A DNA stretch of 64,000 nt from Actinomyces slackii. GTDB lineage: Bacteria; Actinomycetota; Actinomycetes; Actinomycetales; Actinomycetaceae. The stretch covers positions 3,038,001-3,102,000 of the forward strand of contig NZ_LR134363.1 in assembly GCF_900637295.1 (NCBI RefSeq). Reading direction: 5' to 3'. Positions 17,264 through 25,863 of the stretch are shown in pieces. Position numbers and translations under genes: made by a program. Each line of letters begins with the position of its first letter. The stretch's first letter is position 1. The notes under the pieces are model-generated. The model saw nothing but the letters and a program-made list of their open reading frames with translations, searched no databases and was not told where the DNA came from.

Positions 17264-19035
17264 GCCTTCTGAGAGGCTTTCTGCGGCGCCTTCTCAGGCG
17301 CGCTGGAGGCCTCCGGCGCGCAGGGGCGCACCAGCATGAGCGCGGCCACCAGGGCCACCGCGTACATGAGCGAGCCCAGGGCCCACACGGCCATGGGGCT
17401 GATCGGGATGTCCCACCACCACTGGGGCTGGAAGTTGAGGTTCATGGGCATCCAGCCGGCGTCGTCCTTGCCGACGCTGTGCAGCCCGTGGGTGTAGCGC
17501 AGCAGGATGCGGTGCAGCGCATAGGCGTGGGCCAGGGCGGACATCCCCACCAGCAGGGTGGCCTGGGGGCCTGTCAGGACGGCCTCGCCCTTGATGCGGC
17601 GCAGCCAGATGAGGAGGAAGGGGGCCAGCAGGGGAAGGAGGTAGCGGGGCTGGAGCTCGTAGATGCTCTCGAAGCCCTGGGTGTAGGACAGGACCACGGG
17701 CAGGCCCAGGAGCGCGCCGGTCATCACGCCGGCGGATAGGACCGTCCTGACATCCAGTGCCCGGGCGCCGGCGAACAGGGCGAAGCCCGCCAGGCTCAGG
17801 GCGATGACCACCGTGGGCCCATCGAGGGGGACGTCGAACCAGCCGGCGCCCCACCGCTGCCCCCAGCCCCAGAATCCGGCGAGGTACTCCGGCAGCGTGG
17901 CAATGGTCAGCCGCAGCCGCTCGCTGTCGCTCAGCACGCTAGGCTGGGGTGAGGAGGAGGCCACGGCCGCGGACTGCCCCGAGCCCAGCATCATCCAGGC
18001 GCCGATGGCGCTGACCACGGCGGCGGCCAGGCCCGGGATGATCATCCCGCGGCGCAGGCGGGCGCCGATGAGGACCGCCAGGGAGACGACGAGCAGGTAG
18101 AAGGCGGAGTCCCCGCGGCAGGCGCAGGCCATCACGGCACCGACCAGGCCCAGGCCCAGCAGGGACCATCGCCGTCGGCCCTCGGCGCGCAGGGTACCGT
18201 AGAGCCCCGCCGCGTAGGCCAGCACCCCGGTCAGCGCCCAGGAGCTCGGGTTGTTGGAGACCACGAGGTAGAGGCCCATGGGCATCCAGGCCAGGATGAT
18301 GCTCAGCGCGTACTGCGAGCGCAGGCGCGCGGGCAGGGCCCAGCCGATGGCGCCCAGGAGCGCCATGGCGATGAGGAGATTGGCGCCCCGCATCACCAGG
18401 GCGGACTCATCGACGTCGTCGCCGATCAGCAGGTGGTGGAAGCGGTAGTAGCCCGTCGGGTAGTTGCCGTCGTCGTAGCGCCGGGTGTAGATGGTCTTGC
18501 CCTCGGGCACCGAGCCCTGGCAACTCGCGGAGATCTCCTCGTGGAAGGCGTAGCAGCGCGCGGTCTCGGACACGCGCTGGGGCACCTCGACCCGGAGCTC
18601 CCCCTCGACGACTCGCGTGGCGCAGCCCGAGGACTCCACGGGCCGTGGGCACCAGATGCTGCCCAGGTGGAAGTCGTCGTCGGGCGAGCCGCCCACGGGC
18701 GAGGCCAGGGCCCAGCTCAGCCCGGTGGCGAGCACCGCCACGATGAGCAGGGCCGAGGCCGCCCACCTCGATCCGCGACTCTGAAGCAGGCGCGCCAGGA
18801 CGCCCAGCGGCCCGCGACGCGAGCCCGCGACCGGAGCCGCCGGGGTCACCTGCGGTCCGGACTGCGCTTCCTCGCTCTGCCCTGCCCCCACGGCCTCAGC
18901 GGGCTGCGCAGTCTCAGCGGACCCGCCGGACCCGGCGGGCTCAGCGGGCTCAGTGGTCTGAGCGCCCTGGGCCCTTGGGGGCGGGGTCTGCTCGACGGGC
19001 GGGGTGTCGGCGGAGGCGGGGGTCTGCTCAGTCAC
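17233..19035 (-). CDS. DUF2142 family polytopic membrane protein
   Basis: The 600-residue protein starts with about 75 residues of Pro/Ala/Glu/Gln low complexity. A helix follows at about 90-110, then the large first extracytoplasmic loop with the SPDDDFHLGSIWC motif, and about ten further helices. The acidic DDDFH after the first helix resembles the acidic first-loop motif of GT-C glycosyltransferases. DUF2142 proteins sit in rhamnan and teichoic-acid-like clusters; their reaction is unproven. Four cysteines in the first loop may form disulfides. The start GTG overlaps the rmlCD stop by 8 bases, so it is co-transcribed with rmlCD, and its 3' end overlaps the convergent GT4 gene. Confidence 0.85.
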   Translation of the reverse strand: MTEQTPASADTPPVEQTPPPRAQGAQTTEPAEPAGSGGSAETAQPAEAVGAGQSEEAQSGPQVTPAAPVAGSRRGPLGVLARLLQSRGSRWAASALLIVAVLATGLSWALASPVGGSPDDDFHLGSIWCPRPVESSGCATRVVEGELRVEVPQRVSETARCYAFHEEISASCQGSVPEGKTIYTRRYDDGNYPTGYYRFHHLLIGDDVDESALVMRGANLLIAMALLGAIGWALPARLRSQYALSIILAWMPMGLYLVVSNNPSSWALTGVLAYAAGLYGTLRAEGRRRWSLLGLGLVGAVMACACRGDSAFYLLVVSLAVLIGARLRRGMIIPGLAAAVVSAIGAWMMLGSGQSAAVASSSPQPSVLSDSERLRLTIATLPEYLAGFWGWGQRWGAGWFDVPLDGPTVVIALSLAGFALFAGARALDVRTVLSAGVMTGALLGLPVVLSYTQGFESIYELQPRYLLPLLAPFLLIWLRRIKGEAVLTGPQATLLVGMSALAHAYALHRILLRYTHGLHSVGKDDAGWMPMNLNFQPQWWWDIPISPMAVWALGSLMYAVALVAALMLVRPCAPEASSAPEKAPQKASQKAQPALPARTS

Positions 19036-20470
19036 CGAGACCCGCCTGGTCGCCCAGCGCCGCGACGTACTCCTCCAGACGCTCCATGGAGTCGGCCGGG
19101 GTGAATCCGGTGGCCTCGATCTTGGACAGGTCCAGGGTGGAGATGAGGGGCCGGGGGGCCACCTGCTTGCCGGCGAAGTACTCCTCGGTGGTGATCGGGG
19201 TGACCGCCTCGGGGCTGTGACCGGTCAGCTCGTAGACGCGCTTGGCCACATCGGCCCAGGAGACCACCGGGCCCTGCCCGGAGAGGTTGTAGGTGCCGTA
19301 GTCCGCGCCGGTGTCCAGCAGGTGGATGATGCCCTGGGCCAGGTCCGCGGTGAAGGTCAGGCGCCCGACCTGATCGGCGACCACCGCGGGCTCCACGCCC
19401 TTGGCAGCCAGGCCCGCCATGGTGCGCACGAAGTTCTTGCCGGGGCCCACCACCCAGGAGGTGCGCACCAGGTAGTGGCGCGGGGCGGCCACCACGGCCG
19501 CGTCCCCTCCGGCCTTGGACTGGCCGTAGACGCCCAGGGGGCTGGGGGCCTCGTCCTCGGTGTGGACCTCGGCGGTGCCGTCGAAGGTGTACTCGCTGGA
19601 GATGTGCACCAGGGTCAGGCCGTGCGACGCGGCGGCGCGGGCCAGGTTGGCCGGGCCGGTGGCGTTGGCCCGCCAGGACAGGCGGCGGCCCTCGGGGGTC
19701 TCGGCGCCGTCGACGTCGGTCCAGGCGGCGGCGTTGATGATGATGTCGTAGTCCCCCCAGGGGAAGGAGTCCATGGCGGCGGTATCGGAGATGTCCACCT
19801 CGGGCAGGTCCACGCCGGTGGCGGTGTAGCCGGCGCCGCCCAGGCGCTCCATGAGCTCGCGGCCCAACTGCCCCTTGGCGCCGGTGACCAGCACGCGCCT
19901 GCCCGCCTCGGCCGGGAAGGGGGTGACCTGGGCCATGCGCGGGTGGGCCTTGTCCTTGTCGGACAGGATCGCCTGGTCCAGGTCGATGGGCCAGGGCACG
20001 GCGGCGGTCTCATCGGCCAGGTTCAAGAAGGTGTACTGGGCCTCGGGCGACCAGTGGTCGTTGACCAGGTAGGTGTAGGCGGTGCTCGGCTCCAGGGTCT
20101 GGTAGGCGTTGCCCACGCCGCGCGGCACGAACACGGCCACCGAGGGGTCGATCTCGCAGGTGTAGACCGCCCCGAAGCTGGGCCCCTCGCGCAGGTCCAC
20201 CCAGGCGCCGAAGACCCGGCCGGTGGCCACCGAGACGAACTTGTCCCAGGGCTCGGCGTGGATGCCGCGGGTGACCCCGACCTCGTCGTTGAAGGAGATG
20301 TTGTTCTGCACCGGGGCGAAGTCCGGCAGGCCCAGGGCCACCATCTTCTCGCGCTGCCAGTTCTCCTTGAACCAGCCCCGGTTGTCCCCGTGAACAGTCA
20401 GGTCGATCCGCAGGAAGCCGGGGATCGGCGTCGTCTCGATGCCCAGCGGCTTGGTGGTCTCGACGGTCAT
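19028..20470 (-). CDS. rmlCD: RmlC-RmlD fusion: dTDP-4-keto-rhamnose 3,5-epimerase and reductase
   Basis: The 480-residue protein carries the last two steps to dTDP-L-rhamnose. Residues 1-185 are the RmlC cupin, with the catalytic His in RGIHAE (H71) and the Tyr-containing AYTYLVNDHW segment. Residues 190-480 are the RmlD short-chain reductase, with the GAKGQLG nucleotide loop at 197-203 and the YGQSK catalytic pair near 317-321. Fusions of this type are common in Actinobacteria. An AGGAG ribosome site precedes the ATG at 20470. Together with rmlA and rmlB in this window the pathway is complete. Confidence 0.96.
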   Translation of the reverse strand: MTVETTKPLGIETTPIPGFLRIDLTVHGDNRGWFKENWQREKMVALGLPDFAPVQNNISFNDEVGVTRGIHAEPWDKFVSVATGRVFGAWVDLREGPSFGAVYTCEIDPSVAVFVPRGVGNAYQTLEPSTAYTYLVNDHWSPEAQYTFLNLADETAAVPWPIDLDQAILSDKDKAHPRMAQVTPFPAEAGRRVLVTGAKGQLGRELMERLGGAGYTATGVDLPEVDISDTAAMDSFPWGDYDIIINAAAWTDVDGAETPEGRRLSWRANATGPANLARAAASHGLTLVHISSEYTFDGTAEVHTEDEAPSPLGVYGQSKAGGDAAVVAAPRHYLVRTSWVVGPGKNFVRTMAGLAAKGVEPAVVADQVGRLTFTADLAQGIIHLLDTGADYGTYNLSGQGPVVSWADVAKRVYELTGHSPEAVTPITTEEYFAGKQVAPRPLISTLDLSKIEATGFTPADSMERLEEYVAALGDQAGLGD

Positions 20471-20585
20471 GACTCTCCTATCCGAGGGGCCCGTGCCTCC
20501 CCGCGTGTGAAACCGGGCCTCCCGGCAGGGAGCGGCCCGACGTCGATCATATCCCGGCCCCCGCGATACCGGGATTCCTCGGCGC

Positions 20586-22064
20586 TCAGCCCCAGTACTC
20601 GATATGCGGATCCGCCGCGGTCAGCTCCCGCCAGGACTCGTAGGCCCGGCGCTCATGATCCCGGATATTGGGCTGGCGCGTGGAGGACTCGCGGTGCAGC
20701 AGGCGCACGCTGTTGACGCAGATGATCCGCTGCCCGCCCGAGGCCATCCGCAGGCAGAGATCAACATCGTTGAAGTTCAGGGGCAGGCTCTCATCCCAGC
20801 CGCCCAGGGCCAGGTGGTCGGCGCGGCGGTAGAGCAGGCAGGCACCGGTGACCGCCAGGTAGTCCACATCGGCCTGCGCCATGGGGTGGGTGGGGTCATC
20901 GGGCTCACCGACCCGGGGGTGGGTGGCCAGCCCCACCGGGGGGCAGATGACCCCCAGGTGCTGGATGGTGCCGTCGGGGAAGAGCAGGCGGGCACCCACG
21001 GCGCCGACTCCGGGGCGGCCCAGGACTGCCAGCATGTCCTCCAGCCAGCCGGGACGGATGGGCTCGACGTCGTCATTGAGCAGCAGGAGGAGATCGCCGC
21101 TGGATGCATCGGCCCCGGCGTTGATGGCCGCGGCGAAGTTGAAGGCGCCCCGGGTGGTGGCCACCTCCAGGCGCCCGGGCCACAGGGCCCGGCAGCGCTC
21201 GATGGGCTCGGGGCCGGTGGACTCCCCGACGACGAGGACGACCTCGGTCCTGGCCGCATCGATGGTCTCCGCCAGGGCGGAGAGCAGCCCCTCGACCAGC
21301 ACCCGGGTGCCGCCGTCCTGGGTGGGCCGGGCGGAGAAGGCGGTGGGCACGATGATGGAGACCATTCCGGTGGGCGCCTCGCCGGCCACGACCCGGGGCC
21401 ATCCGGTGGGCCCGGGGATGACCCGCTCGCCGCGCCCCTGGCGCCCCTGCCGCTCCAGGTGCTCGCGGGTGGTGGCGATCCGCTCCCCCAGGTCCCCCAC
21501 CTCCACCGGCTGGGCCTGGTGGAGGGCCACCACCGGGCAGTGCTCGGCGCCTCCTGCCGCGCAGGCGAGCCGCAGCTGTAAGTCCCACTCGCTGCGGGGT
21601 GGCCTCGGGCCCCACACCGACTGGCCCGACTGGCCCTGGCCGGGCCCCTGAGCCTCAGGCTCACCGGCCAGGAGCCCGGTGTCCACCAGCAGGGCCCGGC
21701 CCGCGTAGGGCATCTGCTCCATGAGGCCCGGAGACCAGCGCGGGCAGCGGCGGATGCGGCCGGACTCGATCCGGTCGGCGGTGATCAGCCGGGCCGAGCG
21801 GGCCTGGGCGAATCCGGACAGGGCGCGCAGGGCCCCGGGCTCGAGCCGGTCCCCGGCGCGCAGCATGAGGGCGTAGGGGGCGGTTGCCCGGGCGGCGCCC
21901 TCCTGCCAGCTCTCGCACTCGATGAGCTCGTCATCCGGGCCGGCCACGGCTGCGAAGCTCTCCGCCGTGGCGGCCACCAGCTCCTCGAGCTGCTCCTGGG
22001 CCTGCTCCTGGTCGGTCTGCGCGTCGCCGCGGCGCAGCAGGACGGCGACCCCCGCCCCGGTCAT
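20586..22064 (-). CDS. Family 2 glycosyltransferase, rhamnosyltransferase-like
   Basis: The 492-residue protein has a divergent, GT2-like N-terminal half (about residues 1-215) without intact acidic motifs and a canonical C-terminal GT2 domain. The latter has MVSIIVPTAF near 235, FNFAAAINAGA near 310, LLLLNDDVEP near 327 and the later GACLLYRR and FNDVDLCLR segments. That organisation, a degenerate copy plus an active copy, is usual for rhamnan and O-antigen glycosyltransferases. The start overlaps the stop of a small coiled-coil gene (ATGA). It lies just upstream of rmlCD, which fits rhamnose as donor; that is inference. Confidence 0.9.
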   Translation of the reverse strand: MTGAGVAVLLRRGDAQTDQEQAQEQLEELVAATAESFAAVAGPDDELIECESWQEGAARATAPYALMLRAGDRLEPGALRALSGFAQARSARLITADRIESGRIRRCPRWSPGLMEQMPYAGRALLVDTGLLAGEPEAQGPGQGQSGQSVWGPRPPRSEWDLQLRLACAAGGAEHCPVVALHQAQPVEVGDLGERIATTREHLERQGRQGRGERVIPGPTGWPRVVAGEAPTGMVSIIVPTAFSARPTQDGGTRVLVEGLLSALAETIDAARTEVVLVVGESTGPEPIERCRALWPGRLEVATTRGAFNFAAAINAGADASSGDLLLLLNDDVEPIRPGWLEDMLAVLGRPGVGAVGARLLFPDGTIQHLGVICPPVGLATHPRVGEPDDPTHPMAQADVDYLAVTGACLLYRRADHLALGGWDESLPLNFNDVDLCLRMASGGQRIICVNSVRLLHRESSTRQPNIRDHERRAYESWRELTAADPHIEYWG

Positions 22065-22390
22065 CGCGCCAGCCTCCGCACCAGCGCCCCGGCCCGGCGC
22101 CGAACCCCCAGGTAGACGCGCTCGGCGTCGGAGCGGGGGGCGGCGTGGCTGCGGGCCTCCAGCTGCTCCTCCAGCATGCGCAGGTGGGCCTCCAGGTCGG
22201 CGATCCGCGCGCTCTGCTCCTCGATGATGCTGGCCCGGATGAGGGCCGCGGCCTTGAGGGACTCGACCTGGGCCTGGAGCTCGTCATTGCGCTGGGCGGT
22301 GGCATCGTGCCCGGGCACTGCCGGCGCCCGCGCGGGCGCCGGGGCGCTGGAATCGGCAGCATCCCGGTGGGAGGCGTCATGGGTGCTCAT
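22061..22390 (-). CDS. Small coiled-coil protein preceding the GT2
   Basis: About 109 residues from the ATG at 22390. An in-frame ATG at 22453 would give 130 residues, and neither start has a strong ribosome site. After an Ala/Pro/His/Asp-rich start, residues roughly 45-85 form a heptad-like helix (LQAQVESLKAAALIRASIIE and following) that ends in a basic Arg-rich tail. I recognise no family. Coupling by ATGA to the downstream GT2 suggests that it is a partner or scaffold for that enzyme, or a split-off N-terminal coiled coil as seen fused to some large GT2 proteins. Coding is supported by the coupling and amino-acid composition only. Confidence 0.6.
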   Translation of the reverse strand: MSTHDASHRDAADSSAPAPARAPAVPGHDATAQRNDELQAQVESLKAAALIRASIIEEQSARIADLEAHLRMLEEQLEARSHAAPRSDAERVYLGVRRRAGALVRRLAR

Positions 22391-22423
22391 GGCCCCAGCA
22401 TAGGAGATCGCCTCGCGGCGGGT

Positions 22424-22441
22424 GGGCGCCCCGGGGCGCCC
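22424..22441. repeat. Perfect 18-bp palindrome between divergent genes
   Basis: GGGCGCCCCGGGGCGCCC is its own reverse complement and lies in the short divergent spacer between the coiled-coil gene and the tandem GT4 gene. It could be an operator or a hairpin. If the longer start of the coiled-coil gene (22453) is used, it falls inside that coding region. GC-only palindromes also arise by chance in this genome. Confidence 0.55.
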
Positions 22442-22573
22442 ATCAGCGCTCATCAGTGCTCATCGGGTTGCCCAGCGCCCGTCGGCCCGCCCGGCGCCCA
22501 GGGGGATCCGCAAGCCCTATCGGGATCCGCGGAACTCGGGGAGCGCCATGGCGCGATCGGTACCATGTCCGCC

Positions 22574-25162
22574 ATGAGGATTGTCCAGGTGTCCGCCCAC
22601 TACCCCCCCAACTTCATCTCCGGGGGCACCCTGGTCCCCCAGCGGGTCGCGCGCTTCATGGCGGCGGCCGGGCACGAGTCCCATGTCTACGCCGGTCACC
22701 TCGATGACTCCCGCAGGCCCTTGGAGACCTGGACCGAGCTCGATGAGGCCGGGGTCAGCGTGACCTGGCTGGTCACCACCCCGTGGACGGCCTGGACCGA
22801 TCCCCTCAACTTCGACAATCCGGGGGCCGCCCGGGCCTTCGCGGCCTGGCTGGAGCAGGTGCGCCCCGACGTCGTCCATGTCCACTCCCTCCAGACCCTG
22901 GGAGTGGGCCTGGTCGAGGCCGCCCACCGCGCCGGGGCCTCGGTGGTCCTGACCATGCACGACTTCTGGTGGTTCTGCTCCCGGCAGTTCCTCGTGGACC
23001 GCCAGATGCGGCCCTGCTCCCTGGTCGCCGAGTGCGGCACCTGCGACTGCGATGACGCCCCCGGGCTGGCCGGGCGGCGCCAGCGCCTGCGCCGGGCCCT
23101 GGAGGCGGTGGACCTGGTCCTGGCCCCCTCGGCGTCGGCCGCCCGCGTCTTCGAGGCCAACGGCGTTGACCCCCGGCGCCTGGTGGTCAACGAGAACGGC
23201 CTGCCCGACGCCCAGCTGGAGCGCCTGGGCGAGACTCCCGAGCCGCGCACCGGGCAGGGCCCGCTGCGCCTGATGTACGCCGGCGGCACCCAGGAGATGA
23301 AGGGATTCGATGTCCTGACCCGGGCGGCCCGCCGCATCGGCGAGCGGGCGGGCCTGGTTCTGGACGCCTACGGGGTTGAGGAGGCCCGGGCCCAGGGCCT
23401 GCCCTCGTGGTTCCGCCCCCAGCCGGCCTTCCGGCCCGAGGAGCTGCTGGAGACCCTGGGGGACCACGACCTGCTGGTCCTGCCCTCGGTGATGCGCGAG
23501 TCCCACTCGATCCTCACCCGCGAGGCCCTGGCCGCGGGGCTGGGAGTGGTGTGCACCGATACCCTGGGCCCCGAGGAGGCCGTGGCCGAGGGGCGCAACG
23601 GCCATATCCTGCCGGCCGGGGACGATGAGGCCCTGGCCGAGACCCTGGGGCGCCTGGCCGATGACCCGGCCGCGGCCCGGGCCCTGACCGGGCACGGCTC
23701 GGCCACCCCCATCCGCTCCTTCACCCAGCAGGGCGCCGAGCTGGAGGGCATCTACGAGGAGCTGGTCTCCTCCGGGGCCCACGGCGGCCCCGAGGCGCCG
23801 CTGACCCTGCCGGCCAGTGAGCAGCCCGACCTTCTGCGCGCCCAGGCCCAGTTGCTCGACCCGGTGCTGTTCATCGTGGGCATCGACGGCGCCCCCCTGC
23901 GCTACCGCTGCTACCTGCCGGCCGAGGCGCTGGCGCTGCGCGGGCGCAGGACGATCATCCGCCACTACTCCGACCCCCGCCTGGAGCAGGAGATTCTGGA
24001 GGCCGGGGCCATCGTGCTCTACCGGGTGCCGGCCACCGACCGGATCCTGGAGCTCATCGCCGCGGCCAAGGAGCGCCCCGAGCCCGTCCCGGTGCTCTTC
24101 GACGTCGATGACCTCATCTTCGACTCCACGCTTCGCGGCCAGCTCGACGGCCTGGCGAGCCTGAGCGACGCCGAGCAGGACCTGTGGTGGCGGGGCGTGG
24201 ACCGCTACCGCACCACCATGGAGGCCTGCGACGGCTTCATCGGCTCGACCCAGACCCTGTGCCAGGAGGCCACGCGCCTGACCGGCATGCCCTCCTACCG
24301 CTTCGCCAACGGGGTGGGGGTCCCCCTGGCCCAGGCCTCGGACACCGCCATCCGCACCTCGCCGGCGCCGGGCCGGGAACTGCGCATCGGGTACTTCTCG
24401 GGGACCACGACGCATGACGCCGACTGGGCGGCTGTTGAGCCGGCGGTCATCGCGGCGATGCGCCGCCACCCCCATGTGCACCTGTGCCTGGGCGGCCATC
24501 TCAAGCCCACGGCGGCGCTGTCGGAGTTCGGCGAGAGGGTCCACCGCCTGCCCTTCACCTCCTGGCTGGAGCTGCCGGGCCTGCTGCGGGCCACCGATAT
24601 CCACCTGGCGCCCCTGACCGGCGACTCGATCTTCAACGAGGCCAAGTCCGCCATCAAGTGGCTGGAGGCGGCCATGGTGGGCAGGCCCATCATCGTCTCG
24701 CCCACCCAGCCCTTCCGCGAGGCCATTGAGCACGGCCGCACCGGGATGCTGGCCACCACCGCCCAGGAGTGGGAGGAGGCCCTGGAGGCCCTCATCTCCT
24801 CGGCCTCCCTGCGCTCGCGCATGGGGGCGCTGGCCCGGCGCGAGGCGCTACTGCGCTACTCCCCCTTCAGCCAGGGCCTGGTCTATGAGCGCATCCTGGC
24901 CCAGGCGGCCATCAGGGTGCGCCAGGACGGGCACCGCCAGGACTCGACCTGGAGCCCGGTGACCGATCCGGAGCCCGCAGCCCCCTGCCCCGTCGAGCTC
25001 GACCCCTATGGCCCGGGCGCGGCGGCGCGCAGGGCCGTGCCCGGCGCGGTGGCCCAGGCGAGATGGATGGCCCGCCAGGCCGTGGCGGTGGCCCGCACCC
25101 AGGGCCCCGGCGAGGCGGCCAGGCGCGCCGCTCGGGCCGTGAACCGGCGTCTGCGTGGGTAA
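22574..25162 (+). CDS. Tandem family 4 glycosyltransferase (two GT-B units)
   Basis: The 862-residue protein holds two GT4-like enzymes in one chain. The first (residues 1-395) has the YPPNFISGGTLVPQR entry motif, HDFWWFC, and a donor domain starting LMYAGGTQEMKGFD with an acidic ESHSILTREALAAG region. A cysteine cluster (CSLVAECGTCDC) follows HDFWWFCSRQF, as in some WcaL-like GT4 proteins. The second unit (about 430-800) has DVDDLIFD, IGYFSGTTTHDADW and a C-terminal EAKSAIKWLEAAMVGRP. A basic tail ends the protein. The ATG at 22574 gives a standard N-terminus; another ATG three codons upstream is equally possible. Such fusions add two successive sugars. Confidence 0.9.
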   Translation: MRIVQVSAHYPPNFISGGTLVPQRVARFMAAAGHESHVYAGHLDDSRRPLETWTELDEAGVSVTWLVTTPWTAWTDPLNFDNPGAARAFAAWLEQVRPDVVHVHSLQTLGVGLVEAAHRAGASVVLTMHDFWWFCSRQFLVDRQMRPCSLVAECGTCDCDDAPGLAGRRQRLRRALEAVDLVLAPSASAARVFEANGVDPRRLVVNENGLPDAQLERLGETPEPRTGQGPLRLMYAGGTQEMKGFDVLTRAARRIGERAGLVLDAYGVEEARAQGLPSWFRPQPAFRPEELLETLGDHDLLVLPSVMRESHSILTREALAAGLGVVCTDTLGPEEAVAEGRNGHILPAGDDEALAETLGRLADDPAAARALTGHGSATPIRSFTQQGAELEGIYEELVSSGAHGGPEAPLTLPASEQPDLLRAQAQLLDPVLFIVGIDGAPLRYRCYLPAEALALRGRRTIIRHYSDPRLEQEILEAGAIVLYRVPATDRILELIAAAKERPEPVPVLFDVDDLIFDSTLRGQLDGLASLSDAEQDLWWRGVDRYRTTMEACDGFIGSTQTLCQEATRLTGMPSYRFANGVGVPLAQASDTAIRTSPAPGRELRIGYFSGTTTHDADWAAVEPAVIAAMRRHPHVHLCLGGHLKPTAALSEFGERVHRLPFTSWLELPGLLRATDIHLAPLTGDSIFNEAKSAIKWLEAAMVGRPIIVSPTQPFREAIEHGRTGMLATTAQEWEEALEALISSASLRSRMGALARREALLRYSPFSQGLVYERILAQAAIRVRQDGHRQDSTWSPVTDPEPAAPCPVELDPYGPGAAARRAVPGAVAQARWMARQAVAVARTQGPGEAARRAARAVNRRLRG

Positions 25163-25414
25163 CCCCTTGTCCCTCACCCGGCGGAGCAGGAAGTCGGGCT
25201 GCGCATCGCAGCCGGCGACCACCTGGCTACAAGCAGAGTAAGCCCACGACTGAGGACCGTGGCAGCGCCCGCACGCGCCACCACTGCCAAGACCATGGAC
25301 TCCCAGTCGGGAAAGGCAGCCCCAGAGATGGCGGTCACGCGGACCACCAAACAACAGCACTGGTTCGTGTCTGACGCTACCTCTACAGTGAAGGAAGCAG
25401 GAAGGAGGCCCGTC

Positions 25415-25618
25415 ATGTCCGCATCCACAACCGGCCTGGTCCGTGTGTTCACCGAGGAGGAGCTCGAGGCTCGCAAGTCGGAGGTAGTCGGCAAGCTCGA
25501 GCGTCGCTTCGGCAGTCTTGAGCGTGCGCTGGAGCGCGAGGAGGACTGGGACTACGACGACGATGAAGCAGCCCTCTTCTCCGAGTATCACACGGTGACC
25601 TTCCTCCTGTCCGACTGA
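25415..25618 (+). CDS. Small acidic hypothetical protein, first gene of the STAND cassette
   Basis: The 67-residue product starts at the ATG at 25415, preceded by a strong GAAGGAGG site; the open frame extends to 25259 but without such a site. The sequence has a basic-acidic helix (EEELEARKSEVVGKLERRFG), then a very acidic stretch around residues 45-53 and a hydrophobic end. I do not recognise a named family; size and acidity resemble many antitoxins. Its TGA overlaps the ATG of a still smaller ORF, a layout usual for coupled gene pairs. It lies in lower-GC DNA between the tandem GT4 gene and the NB-ARC/TPR gene. Confidence 0.7.
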   Translation: MSASTTGLVRVFTEEELEARKSEVVGKLERRFGSLERALEREEDWDYDDDEAALFSEYHTVTFLLSD

Positions 25619-25749
25619 TGGAGGACTTCTCCGCGCAGGAGCGTCAGGCCGTCGACTTCACTGCGCAAACCACCACAATGGCGTCGGAAACGGCAGGCGC
25701 GAAGTACAGCGAATTGAAGGGTGCGAACGTGACGATCCACACGAGGTAG
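25618..25749 (+). CDS. Tiny overlapping ORF, possibly a truncated partner gene
   Basis: The 43-residue frame starts at the ATG at 25618, sharing one base with the preceding TGA (TGATG). The product, beginning MEDFSAQERQAVDFTAQ, is hydrophilic with no recognisable domain. Start-stop overlap with a gene that has a good ribosome site is the main argument for translation. It may be the surviving 5' end of a longer partner, since no homologous-looking frame continues after the TAG. I cannot assign a role. Confidence 0.4.
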   Translation: MEDFSAQERQAVDFTAQTTTMASETAGAKYSELKGANVTIHTR

Positions 25750-25863
25750 CCATCCGGCCAGGCGCGTCGCTCGCACTACGCCCCGGCGCCTGCGCGGATA
25801 GAAGACAGGAACTGGCCGTCCAAGCAAACAACTCACAGGGTTGTCCGTGGCTATGGTTGGACC

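Noticed and set aside
22517-24733. 738-codon minus-strand frame opposite the tandem GT4 gene
   Set aside because: It has shadow-frame composition and no ribosome site, and it conflicts with intact GT4 motifs on the plus strand.
25259-25414. Longer N-terminus for the 67-residue gene
   Set aside because: The extension lacks a ribosome site and has a different composition; the strong GAAGGAGG site points to the ATG at 25415.
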